A DNA stretch of 34,090 bases from Oscillospiraceae bacterium (GTDB lineage: Bacteria; Bacillota; Clostridia; UMGS1810). Positions 24,335 to 32,050 of this stretch are shown here, piece by piece. The stretch is from positions 1 to 34,090 of the forward strand of contig SVJM01000022.1 of NCBI GenBank assembly GCA_015068975.1, in the 5' to 3' direction. The position numbers were made by a program, and so were the translations under genes. How positions within the stretch are numbered: the stretch's first letter is position 1; every line of letters begins with the position of its first letter. The notes beneath the pieces were generated by a model. It saw only the letters and a list, made by a program, of their open reading frames with translations, made no database searches and was not told the DNA's origin.

Positions 24335-25144
24335 TTATACGTTTTTTTTCTTTCTGTACTCCAAGGGCGATATTCCGTAGTATTTTTTGAATACTGTACT
24401 GAAATACATATCGCTTGTAAACCCAAGCTCCTCTGCGATCTGAGATACTCTCATATCAGTAGAGGCCAGAAGCAATCCTGCCTGATTCATAAGGATAGAA
24501 TTGAGATAGCTTTTAGGAGTGGTTTTGTAATATTCGGTGAACTTTCTTATGAAGTGAAATTTGCTCATATTACACATTTTTGCATATTCTTCATTGGAGA
24601 GCCTCTGGCTGAAGTTTGATGCCATATGCTCTGCCACAAGAGCGATTTTTTCTTCTTTACCCAAAAAAGGTTTTTTGTTGATTTTTTCTTCAATCTTACA
24701 AAGGATAGACAGAAGATCTCCGTGGATTTTTATTGTGTTTGGTTCTCTTTGTGAGCGACAATATTTAAGTGTTTTTACACAGAAATCAGTGAATTCTTTA
24801 AAGTCTCCCACAGTGTATATCAATTTGTCTGCTTGTCCCAGAACAGTGTCCACTGCATCGCCACAGCAGTGAAGCCAGTAACTGCTGGAGTCTTCTTCCA
24901 TACAGATGTATTCCTGCGGTTCATGTGGCTTGTATATGACAAGCTGTCCCGGTATAAGATTTTGTCCGTTGCAAACGAACTTTCCCTTAGACATATACAG
25001 TATGAGATAGTCATTTCTTCCCTCGGGACGGTATGTCCTTGTACCTATGTGTTGTTTCTCACTCCAACCGCAATTTTTAAAAGTTATATATTCGTTTGTT
25101 TTTTTGCTGTCTCTGGCTGCGTTAATAAATGCTTTGTATATCAT
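24335..25144 (-). CDS. AraC family transcriptional regulator (GH10 copy 3 cassette)
   Basis: A 269-residue regulator. The ATG at 25144 is preferred to a GTG at 25150, which falls within the GGAGAGG ribosome site. The N-terminal cupin-like region has YMSKGKFVCNGQNLIPGQLVIYKP near 48-71 (quoted family feature is the GQxVxYxP turn). The double HTH is at about 165-265 (YAKMCNMSKFHFIRKF, then IAEELGFTSDMYFSTVFKK). It is divergent from the GH10 gene at 25303, its probable target. Confidence 0.9.
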   Translation of the reverse strand: MIYKAFINAARDSKKTNEYITFKNCGWSEKQHIGTRTYRPEGRNDYLILYMSKGKFVCNGQNLIPGQLVIYKPHEPQEYICMEEDSSSYWLHCCGDAVDTVLGQADKLIYTVGDFKEFTDFCVKTLKYCRSQREPNTIKIHGDLLSILCKIEEKINKKPFLGKEEKIALVAEHMASNFSQRLSNEEYAKMCNMSKFHFIRKFTEYYKTTPKSYLNSILMNQAGLLLASTDMRVSQIAEELGFTSDMYFSTVFKKYYGISPLEYRKKKNV

Positions 25145-25203
25145 ATGCACCTCTCCGCTAATGTGTCCTACTTGTATTTTAACACTAAATACGAATTTGT
25201 CAA

Positions 25204-25244
25204 TAGCACTTTATGAAAGTTTTTTAGCACCATTTTATATGGTG
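25204..25244 (+). promoter_or_regulatory. Candidate AraC-type operator before GH10 copy 3
   Basis: TAGCAC at 25204-25209 recurs at 25225-25230, 21 bp apart, as direct half-sites; the second overlaps a palindrome CACCAT-TTTAT-ATGGTG (25228-25244). No convincing -35/-10 pair was fixed in the following 58 bp. It lies in the 158-bp gap between the divergent AraC and GH10 genes. Confidence 0.45.
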
Positions 25245-25302
25245 TGAAAAACACAGATAAGATATCATTAGAATAGAGTTATATTAATTAAGGAGGATTC
25301 AA

Positions 25303-27591
25303 ATGAGAAAAATTGTTTCTTATATTTTGATTTTTGCATTGACTATGTCTGCAATTCTAAGCTTTTCAGTAAGCGCAAACAGCGGAATTAATGTGACTAT
25401 CGACGGCGAAACACAAGCTTATGATGTAATGCCTGTAAATATTTCAGGCAGAGTACTTGTGCCATTAAGAGGTATATTTGAAAAGCTCGGTGCAGAAATA
25501 CAGTGGAGAGATGACATCAAGACTGTATATGCTACCAAAGGTGCAAAAAAAGTAGTTGTTACAATTGATTCTACATATGCAAGAATTGACGGTCAGCCTG
25601 TGACTATGGATGTACCTGCTACTATTATAGAAGGCAGAACCATGGTGCCTGTAAGATTTGTATCAGAAGCTATGGGCGAAGATGTAGCATGGGATGATGC
25701 TACAAAGACAGTTATCATTACTCATAACAAAAATGCAGGCTTAAAAAGACTTGTATCTGATTTTCACAGACCTGTTCCAACAGAGTTTACAAAGTCAAAC
25801 AAGCTTGATGATCTGATTTATTACGAAACAGCTTCAAGTGATCCTGCAAAACTTTATGAAGAAGTTATGAAGAAAGCCACACCTGTGGAAATGTTCACTT
25901 TATCTGATCTTGAAACCGGTGATTTTTCAACAAAGGGATATGCAACCAAAGAGATGATAAATGACGAAAACGGGGATAAGATATTCAGATTTAATATTAC
26001 AAAAAAGGCTGAAGACCCTAAAAGCTGTATCTATAAATGTGATAAGACAATAGAATCCATGCTTCATGACGGAGATGTATGTATGTTTAAACTTACTCTT
26101 CGTACAGTTGACGGCGGAGATGATCAGGGCATTGGAAAAATCCTCGTTCAGGTAGAAAATCCCGTAAGCTACTCAAAGGATGTATACAGGGAGTTTGAGT
26201 CAGCAGGTCAGTGGAAGACATATTATTTCTCATATAAACCAAAGATGAAAACCGGTGGAAACGGACAGGTAGGCTTCAGATTGCCTTACCATGTTCAGAC
26301 TGTAGACATCAAGGAATTTTCTCTTCTTAATTTTGGTACTCAGGTTACTCTTGAGGAAATGCCGGGACTTACAATGGACACTTCAAACCTTGCTGAAGGA
26401 GTAGCGTGGAGAAAACAGGCCCTTGAAGATATCGAAAAGCACCGCAAAGGTGACTTCAATGTGGTAGTTCTTGACAAAGACGGAAATCCTGTAAAGGATG
26501 CAGAGGTTGAGCTTGATATGTTTGAACACGAATTTGAATTCGGTTCGGCATATAAGACAGCCCTTGCAACCAATGAAAAGTACGGACAGACCGCATCATC
26601 ACTCTTTAATGCAGGTGTTGACGAAAGTGCTATGAAATGGGCACCTTATGAATTGGGTGCAAAAGAAAGAGCAATGAAAATCCTCGATGCCACAGAAAAG
26701 CTTGGTATCAAGTACTACAGAGGACACACTCTCCTCTGGCAGCATCCTGTGACAGCTTCAAATAACAGAATAACACCTGAAGATGCTGTAGAAATGGCAA
26801 AGAACAAAGAGACAGATGCTTTGAGAGCAAGAATTAATGGATTCATAGAAACTATTATGACAGATTTCAAGGGTAAGCTTACCGAGTGGGATGTTGTAAA
26901 TGAAGTTGTAAATAATAAAGACCTTGAAACAGGCAACGGAGATGCCACTTTAAGAAAAGAATGGTTTGATGTTGCAAGAAAGATAGAACCGGGAGTTGAT
27001 CTTTTCTATAATGAAGCGACACTTTATGTAGAAAAGTATGATGGCCTTAAGGAAAAGGAATTTTTCAGAATTCTTGATGAAATGAAGGAATTGGAATTTG
27101 ACTACGATGGTATCGGACTTCAGTCACATCACGATAAGGCAGAAGAAGATATGGAAGAAATCATCAAGGCATTTGAAAAAATAGCAGCATACGGCAAAGA
27201 AGTGAAGATTACAGAGTTCAGTTGCTCAAATCCTGACCCTGAGCTTCAGGCAAACTTCACCAGAGATTTCTTTATCGCTGCATTCTCAAGACCATATATC
27301 TCAGGTATTATTATGTGGGGATTCTATGACGGCAATAACTACGCTGCATATTCACCAATGTATGATAAGGACTGGAACTTAAAGCCATGCGGTGAGATGA
27401 TAATCGACCTTATGTACAACAAATGGTGGACAAGAGATGCCAAAGCAAATACAGATGCAGATGGTAAAGCTACAGTAAGAGGCTTCTACGGTGACTATGA
27501 TGTGACAGTAAAAGCTAACGGACAGGAAAAGAAGGTATCTGTAGCATTTGGTAAAGGATACGAAAATACACTTTATATCACATTAGACTAA
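25303..27591 (+). CDS. Secreted GH10 glycoside hydrolase with stalk domain, copy 3
   Basis: A 762-residue protein: signal peptide 1-25 (ends SVSAN), stalk domain about 28-137 (GRVLVPLR and GRTMVPVR), beta-sandwich about 185-350, GH10 domain from W369, C-terminal module about 707-762. Acid/base E534 (WDVVNE) and nucleophile E638 (TEFS). RGHTLLW is followed by Q480. The strongest ribosome site among the copies (AAGGAGG) precedes the start. It is the only gene on its transcript, divergent from an AraC gene, which makes it the simplest cassette in the window. Confidence 0.9.
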   Translation: MRKIVSYILIFALTMSAILSFSVSANSGINVTIDGETQAYDVMPVNISGRVLVPLRGIFEKLGAEIQWRDDIKTVYATKGAKKVVVTIDSTYARIDGQPVTMDVPATIIEGRTMVPVRFVSEAMGEDVAWDDATKTVIITHNKNAGLKRLVSDFHRPVPTEFTKSNKLDDLIYYETASSDPAKLYEEVMKKATPVEMFTLSDLETGDFSTKGYATKEMINDENGDKIFRFNITKKAEDPKSCIYKCDKTIESMLHDGDVCMFKLTLRTVDGGDDQGIGKILVQVENPVSYSKDVYREFESAGQWKTYYFSYKPKMKTGGNGQVGFRLPYHVQTVDIKEFSLLNFGTQVTLEEMPGLTMDTSNLAEGVAWRKQALEDIEKHRKGDFNVVVLDKDGNPVKDAEVELDMFEHEFEFGSAYKTALATNEKYGQTASSLFNAGVDESAMKWAPYELGAKERAMKILDATEKLGIKYYRGHTLLWQHPVTASNNRITPEDAVEMAKNKETDALRARINGFIETIMTDFKGKLTEWDVVNEVVNNKDLETGNGDATLRKEWFDVARKIEPGVDLFYNEATLYVEKYDGLKEKEFFRILDEMKELEFDYDGIGLQSHHDKAEEDMEEIIKAFEKIAAYGKEVKITEFSCSNPDPELQANFTRDFFIAAFSRPYISGIIMWGFYDGNNYAAYSPMYDKDWNLKPCGEMIIDLMYNKWWTRDAKANTDADGKATVRGFYGDYDVTVKANGQEKKVSVAFGKGYENTLYITLD

Positions 27592-27616
27592 TAAAAAGTG
27601 AAGTAGTTTAAAAGAT

Positions 27617-27651
27617 AAAGGGACTGTAAAAATAAATTTTACAGTCCCTTT
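27617..27651. terminator. Hairpin between GH10 copy 3 and convergent AraC
   Basis: AAAGGGACTGTAAAA (27617-27631), 5-nt loop, TTTTACAGTCCCTTT (27637-27651). The AraC stop codon overlaps its last bases. The stem core matches the hairpin at 24299. Confidence 0.8.
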
Positions 27652-28486
27652 ATTCATGATTTTTTTGTATATTTATAATATTCTTGTTTTTAAATTCACC
27701 GGGAGTCATACCGGTTTTTTTCAAAAAGAGTTTGCAGAAATAGGGTACATTGTCTATCTCCAGTTTTTCACATATTGAAGATAATGACATATATTCACCT
27801 ATCAGCATATTCTGCGCAAGCTCTATCTGCTTTTCCAGTCGGAAAGAAAGGGGACTCTTTCCTGAGTATTCTTTGAAAAGTCTACGGAATGTTCCACTGC
27901 TTACATTGCACATTCCGGCAATGGCTTCTATGGAGGTATGTGATGTGGGGTTTTTTTCAAGATATTCAATCCCCTTGGATATACAGTTATATTTTTTGTC
28001 GGGTATTCCGGAATACTCGTCGGATAGCATATATATAAGAGTGTATACAGCCCCCTTTATTGCTGCAGGTGACTTGTGTGCCGAATTTATATATTCGCAG
28101 ATTTCTTTCATTTTTGAAAGTATTGCAAAGTTATTTGCCGTATTCATCAAAAACGGACTATCAGAAATAATTACTCTTTTTCCATTGATTTCAATATTGA
28201 ATTGTATAAGATATGCGTCGGTGCTGTTGGTGCCGGCTTTTTTGTTGTAGCAGGTGTATTGGCTTTTTTCACAAAGCCATACAACACTGTCTGTTGGAGC
28301 AAAAAAGCTGTCTTTTCCTTTGGGTGTATATACCCCTTCACAGTTTTTAAGATATATCACACCATTTTGCGGGCGTGGGTGATTCATTGTGAAATTTGCA
28401 CCTGTAGTCCATTTTTGTCTGCAGGCAAAGATGTTTTTTATATCAAAGTCTGTTTTGTATAATTCGGAAAGCGTCATATTTATCAT
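27650..28486 (-). CDS. AraC family transcriptional regulator (cassette 5)
   Basis: A 278-residue regulator with GAGGTGAT before the start. The N-terminal half is a divergent cupin-like sensor (GVIYLKNCEGVYTPKGKDSF, about 43-62). The double HTH is at about 170-270 (IAGMCNVSSGTFRRLFKEYSG, then LEIDNVPYFCKLFLKKTGMTPGEF; each read as a signature region). It is divergent from the 660-residue protein-MATE-GH10 operon, its likely target. It is only distantly like the other four AraC proteins in the window. Confidence 0.9.
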   Translation of the reverse strand: MINMTLSELYKTDFDIKNIFACRQKWTTGANFTMNHPRPQNGVIYLKNCEGVYTPKGKDSFFAPTDSVVWLCEKSQYTCYNKKAGTNSTDAYLIQFNIEINGKRVIISDSPFLMNTANNFAILSKMKEICEYINSAHKSPAAIKGAVYTLIYMLSDEYSGIPDKKYNCISKGIEYLEKNPTSHTSIEAIAGMCNVSSGTFRRLFKEYSGKSPLSFRLEKQIELAQNMLIGEYMSLSSICEKLEIDNVPYFCKLFLKKTGMTPGEFKNKNIINIQKNHE

Positions 28487-28526
28487 AGAATATCACCTCT
28501 TATAGGGAATTTTAGCACATGCCTGT

Positions 28527-28611
28527 TTCGAAAGTCAATATAAACTGTGCGAAAAGTATAATTAATCTGGTTGTATTGTGCATTGTATACAGAAATACAC
28601 TGTGCTATATT
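28527..28611 (+). promoter_or_regulatory. Promoter of cassette 5 with half-sites 21 bp apart
   Basis: TTTCGAAAGT (from 28526) and TGCGAAAAGT (from 28548) share a CGAAA(A)GT core displaced by 21 bp. Further on, TTGTAT (28583-28588), 17 bp, TATATT (28606-28611) is a fair promoter 22 bp before the start codon. A second TTGTAT at 28571 is an alternative -35 or part of a regulator site. Confidence 0.55.
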
Positions 28612-28633
28612 AAAAATGTGGAGGTGCATAACT

Positions 28634-30616
28634 ATGGAGAATAAGTTTAATATACAATTCAATCCCTTTAACGGTGGGATAGATTCTCTGGTGCATAAAG
28701 ACGATCAAAATGGAATGAACTGGGTGAAAGGAACTGAAACCTGGGGTATTATAAGAGATAGTGGAAGAACAAGACTAAGAATCAAGGACCTGCATACCGC
28801 TCATGGTCAGTTGTCTGAATATACCCCCATACCCGGAGGTGTAAGGGTAGTATACAATACCTACAATCTCAGAATAACTGTTGAAAGAAAACTAGTGGAA
28901 GATAGATTTGTGGAAACATACACATTCAAAAATATTATATCTTCCGATGTGTTTTTCAACAAAGGTGCTCTCGGTATATATACCACATTTAACGACGCTT
29001 ACGAAAGCTCCAGAGTATGTATGACAGGCAGATGCCATACACACATATGGTGTGGCAAAAATTCCACCTACATCAAGGCATTGAAGATGGGTACATACAC
29101 TCACGGGCTTGGCCTTGTTCTTACTGAGGGAAGTATAGATTCCTATAGTGTGGAAAGGGATAACAAAACCCTCGACAGAGGAGATTTCATACTGCATCCC
29201 ACCCCCTTTAATCTTATGCCGGGAGAAGAATATACTTTAAGTTGGGAGCTTTTCTGGTTTGAAGAGGGAAAGTTTGAAGAATACCTTGAAAACTATCAAA
29301 ACATAGTAAAAATAAATGCCGAACAATACACTGTGTTCAATAACGAAGAAGTTAAGTTTTCATTGTCAGTAAATGATGCAAAGGTGTATCTTGACGGGGA
29401 AGAAATACCCACTCAGGTTAAAAACGGCAAAACATATATATGTTATAAACCAAAAAGAAACGGTGAGCATGAATTCGAAATCCGCTACGGAAAATGCACT
29501 ACCCTTGCACGTTTCTTTGTGCAGATACCATTTGAAGAATTAGTAAAAAACCGTGTAGAATTTATTGTAAATCATCAGCAGTTCAACCGTGAGGGAAGTG
29601 CTCTTGACGGTGCGTATATGATATATGACAATGAGGATAAATGTCTTATATTTGATGAAGAAAATCCTGACATCAATGCTTGTCGTGAAAGACTTGTGAT
29701 GGGACTTCTGGTGGCAAAATACCTTCAGCACGTTCACGATGACAAGGTATATGCCAGTCTTATGAAATACTATGAATTTGTCGTAAGGGAATTCTATGAT
29801 GAAGAAACTGGCGCAGTGTACAATACCATAGGCAAAAATCCCGCATTTAAAAGACTGTACAATGCTCCCTGGATGTCCATATTTATGATGGAGATGTACA
29901 ATCTTACATCAGAAAAGAAATATCTGGAAAATATGGTTAAGCTCCTTAAGGTGTATTATTCCATAGGAGGAGATAACTTCTATCCCAACGGACTCTCTAT
30001 GTGGGAGTCTGTAGATGCACTTCGTCGAGCAAATATGGACAAAGAGGCTGAGGAGATAACAGCACTTTACAAAAATCATGCAGAAAACATTATAAATACA
30101 GGTGTGTTTTATCCTGCTCACGAAGCACCCTATGAACAGACCATAGTTACACCTGCAGTTACCCTTCTTGCACAGGTGTATATGATAGAGCCTGATGCAA
30201 GGATTCAGAAAGAATGTCAGGGGCATCTTAAAATACTTGAGAAATTCAACGGTACACAACCTGATTTTCATATGCACGAAAATGCTATAAGACACTGGGA
30301 TGCTTTTTGTTTCGGAAAGAGAAGAAACTACGGAGATACTTTCCCTCATGCAGCGGCAATACATACTGCAAATTCATATCTTCATTACGCACATATATCC
30401 GGTGATGAGGACTTTAAGAGACGTGCATATAAGTGCGCAAGAAATATGCTTTGTCTTTATACTCCAAAAGGTGAGGGAACAATGGCATATGTGTATCCAC
30501 TTTATGTAAATAATGTCCGTTGCGGTTATTATGATGAGTTTTCCAATGAACAGGACGGTGTGATGTATTATCTGATTAAATATTACGGATTTCTCGGAGG
30601 CGAAGGTCTGTGCTGA
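28634..30616 (+). CDS. 660-residue alpha-toroid protein, candidate glycan lyase or glycosidase
   Basis: The ATG at 28634 follows GGAGGTG and is chosen over an in-frame ATG at 28571 that lies in the promoter. Residues 1-225 look like a beta-sandwich, 230-298 a small Ig-like beta domain, 300-660 a helical array resembling an (alpha/alpha)6 toroid, with the aromatic and charged run AIRHWDAFCFGKRRNYGDTF (551-570) and YYDEFSNEQDG (632-642) as likely active-site segments. There is no signal peptide. From memory this pattern recalls rhamnose-glucuronate lyases of family PL27 and related unassigned toroid enzymes, but I cannot confirm it. First gene of an operon with a MATE transporter (7-bp overlap) and GH10 copy 4. 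Confidence 0.6.
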   Translation: MENKFNIQFNPFNGGIDSLVHKDDQNGMNWVKGTETWGIIRDSGRTRLRIKDLHTAHGQLSEYTPIPGGVRVVYNTYNLRITVERKLVEDRFVETYTFKNIISSDVFFNKGALGIYTTFNDAYESSRVCMTGRCHTHIWCGKNSTYIKALKMGTYTHGLGLVLTEGSIDSYSVERDNKTLDRGDFILHPTPFNLMPGEEYTLSWELFWFEEGKFEEYLENYQNIVKINAEQYTVFNNEEVKFSLSVNDAKVYLDGEEIPTQVKNGKTYICYKPKRNGEHEFEIRYGKCTTLARFFVQIPFEELVKNRVEFIVNHQQFNREGSALDGAYMIYDNEDKCLIFDEENPDINACRERLVMGLLVAKYLQHVHDDKVYASLMKYYEFVVREFYDEETGAVYNTIGKNPAFKRLYNAPWMSIFMMEMYNLTSEKKYLENMVKLLKVYYSIGGDNFYPNGLSMWESVDALRRANMDKEAEEITALYKNHAENIINTGVFYPAHEAPYEQTIVTPAVTLLAQVYMIEPDARIQKECQGHLKILEKFNGTQPDFHMHENAIRHWDAFCFGKRRNYGDTFPHAAAIHTANSYLHYAHISGDEDFKRRAYKCARNMLCLYTPKGEGTMAYVYPLYVNNVRCGYYDEFSNEQDGVMYYLIKYYGFLGGEGLC

Positions 30617-32031
30617 GAAATAAAACCCGTGATATAGATATGACTCATGGCAAAATAATGCCTATGATTATAAAGATGATAATACCTCTTATAATTGCAA
30701 ATCTTCTTCAGAGCACATACAATGTGGCAGACAGTATAATAGTAAGTTTCTCTTCCGAGCCTGATGCTGTAGGAGCCATAGGTACAACACCTGCTTTTAT
30801 AAATCTGATTCTAAATATTTTTATAGGTTGTAGTGTAGGTGCAAAGGTTCTTGTGGCAAATAGAATAGGTGCAGGAGACAAAGATGGAGTAAAAAGAGGT
30901 GCAATTACAAGCATAACTCTTGGATTGGTTCTTGGAATTATATGCATGGTTGTGGCTTGTGCCATTTCCCGTCCGGTGCTTAAGCTTATGGGAAACCGTG
31001 GAAATCTTCTGGAACTTTCTGTCATATACACATATATATGCTTTCTCGGTATGCCATTTATCGCTCTGACCAACTTTTCCATAGCGCTCACCCATGCCAG
31101 AGGGGACACCCGTACACCGCTTTATGTACTGGCGATGACAGGACTTGTGAATGTTTTTTTGAATGCATTATTTGTATTCTGGATGGATATGTCTGTTGAA
31201 GGTGTTGCACTTGCAACCCTTATATCCAATGCTTTATCTGCGATTTTTCTTGTAATGAGAGTTGTCAGGGTATATGGTATAGGACTTAAAGACTTAAAGG
31301 TATACGGAAGTGAAACTGCCCAGATACTAAAAATCGGTATGCCTGCAGGGATTCAGGGAGCGATTTTTTCAGTTTCACAGATGATGATACAGTCATCCAT
31401 AGTCACCGTAAACAATCTGACCACCGGGGCAGATGCCCTGTATCAACCTGTTGTAAAAGGCTGTGCGGCGGCAACCTATATAGAAAGTATTGCTTCTTCT
31501 GTTACAATATCATTGGGACAGACCGCAGTACCAATCATAAGTCAGAACTACGGTGCAAAGGATTTTGGAAGAATCAACAAGGTGCGAAAGGTTATGTATG
31601 GAGTTACTTTTGTAGTTGCATCTGTTATAGCCTGGTCGCTTCTGGCATTTTGCGAGCCGCTTCTTTCCCTTTTTGGTATATACAAAGATGGGGATGCACT
31701 GAGCAAAATTGCCTATACCGCCTCTGTTATCCGTATGAAATATATGTTTATACCGTATTGTTTTCTTGGATTTATGGAAGTTGGTGCAGGCGTGGTTCAG
31801 GGAATCAAAAGGTCAACCACTGCGGCGATTACTTCTCTTGCAGGCTCCTGCCTGTTGAGAGTAGTGTGGCTTCTTACGGTGTTTAAAATAAATCCCACAC
31901 TGGAATATATTTTTATAACATTTCCACTTTCATGGGTGGTTACGGCTGTGGCGCATTTTATAGTGGCAAATGTTATACTGAAAAGAGAAGCAAAAAATAA
32001 GAACTCTTTATTGGCTGATAATATAAATTAA
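30610..32031 (+). CDS. MATE family transporter
   Basis: A 473-residue membrane protein starting at GTG 30610, inside the end of the upstream gene, with GGAGG 9 bp before. The N-terminal RDIDMTHGKIMPMIIK segment followed by IPLIIANLLQSTYNVAD is the MATE signature; about 12 hydrophobic segments can be traced in two halves (second half from about residue 235). MATE proteins use a Na+ or H+ gradient for efflux of drugs or metabolites; some move sugars or lipid-linked compounds. Lying between an intracellular enzyme and a secreted GH10, it may expel a toxic aglycone or by-product, which is only inference. Confidence 0.9.
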   Translation: MLRNKTRDIDMTHGKIMPMIIKMIIPLIIANLLQSTYNVADSIIVSFSSEPDAVGAIGTTPAFINLILNIFIGCSVGAKVLVANRIGAGDKDGVKRGAITSITLGLVLGIICMVVACAISRPVLKLMGNRGNLLELSVIYTYICFLGMPFIALTNFSIALTHARGDTRTPLYVLAMTGLVNVFLNALFVFWMDMSVEGVALATLISNALSAIFLVMRVVRVYGIGLKDLKVYGSETAQILKIGMPAGIQGAIFSVSQMMIQSSIVTVNNLTTGADALYQPVVKGCAAATYIESIASSVTISLGQTAVPIISQNYGAKDFGRINKVRKVMYGVTFVVASVIAWSLLAFCEPLLSLFGIYKDGDALSKIAYTASVIRMKYMFIPYCFLGFMEVGAGVVQGIKRSTTAAITSLAGSCLLRVVWLLTVFKINPTLEYIFITFPLSWVVTAVAHFIVANVILKREAKNKNSLLADNIN

Positions 32032-32050
32032 AAATAAAAAGGAGACATTT

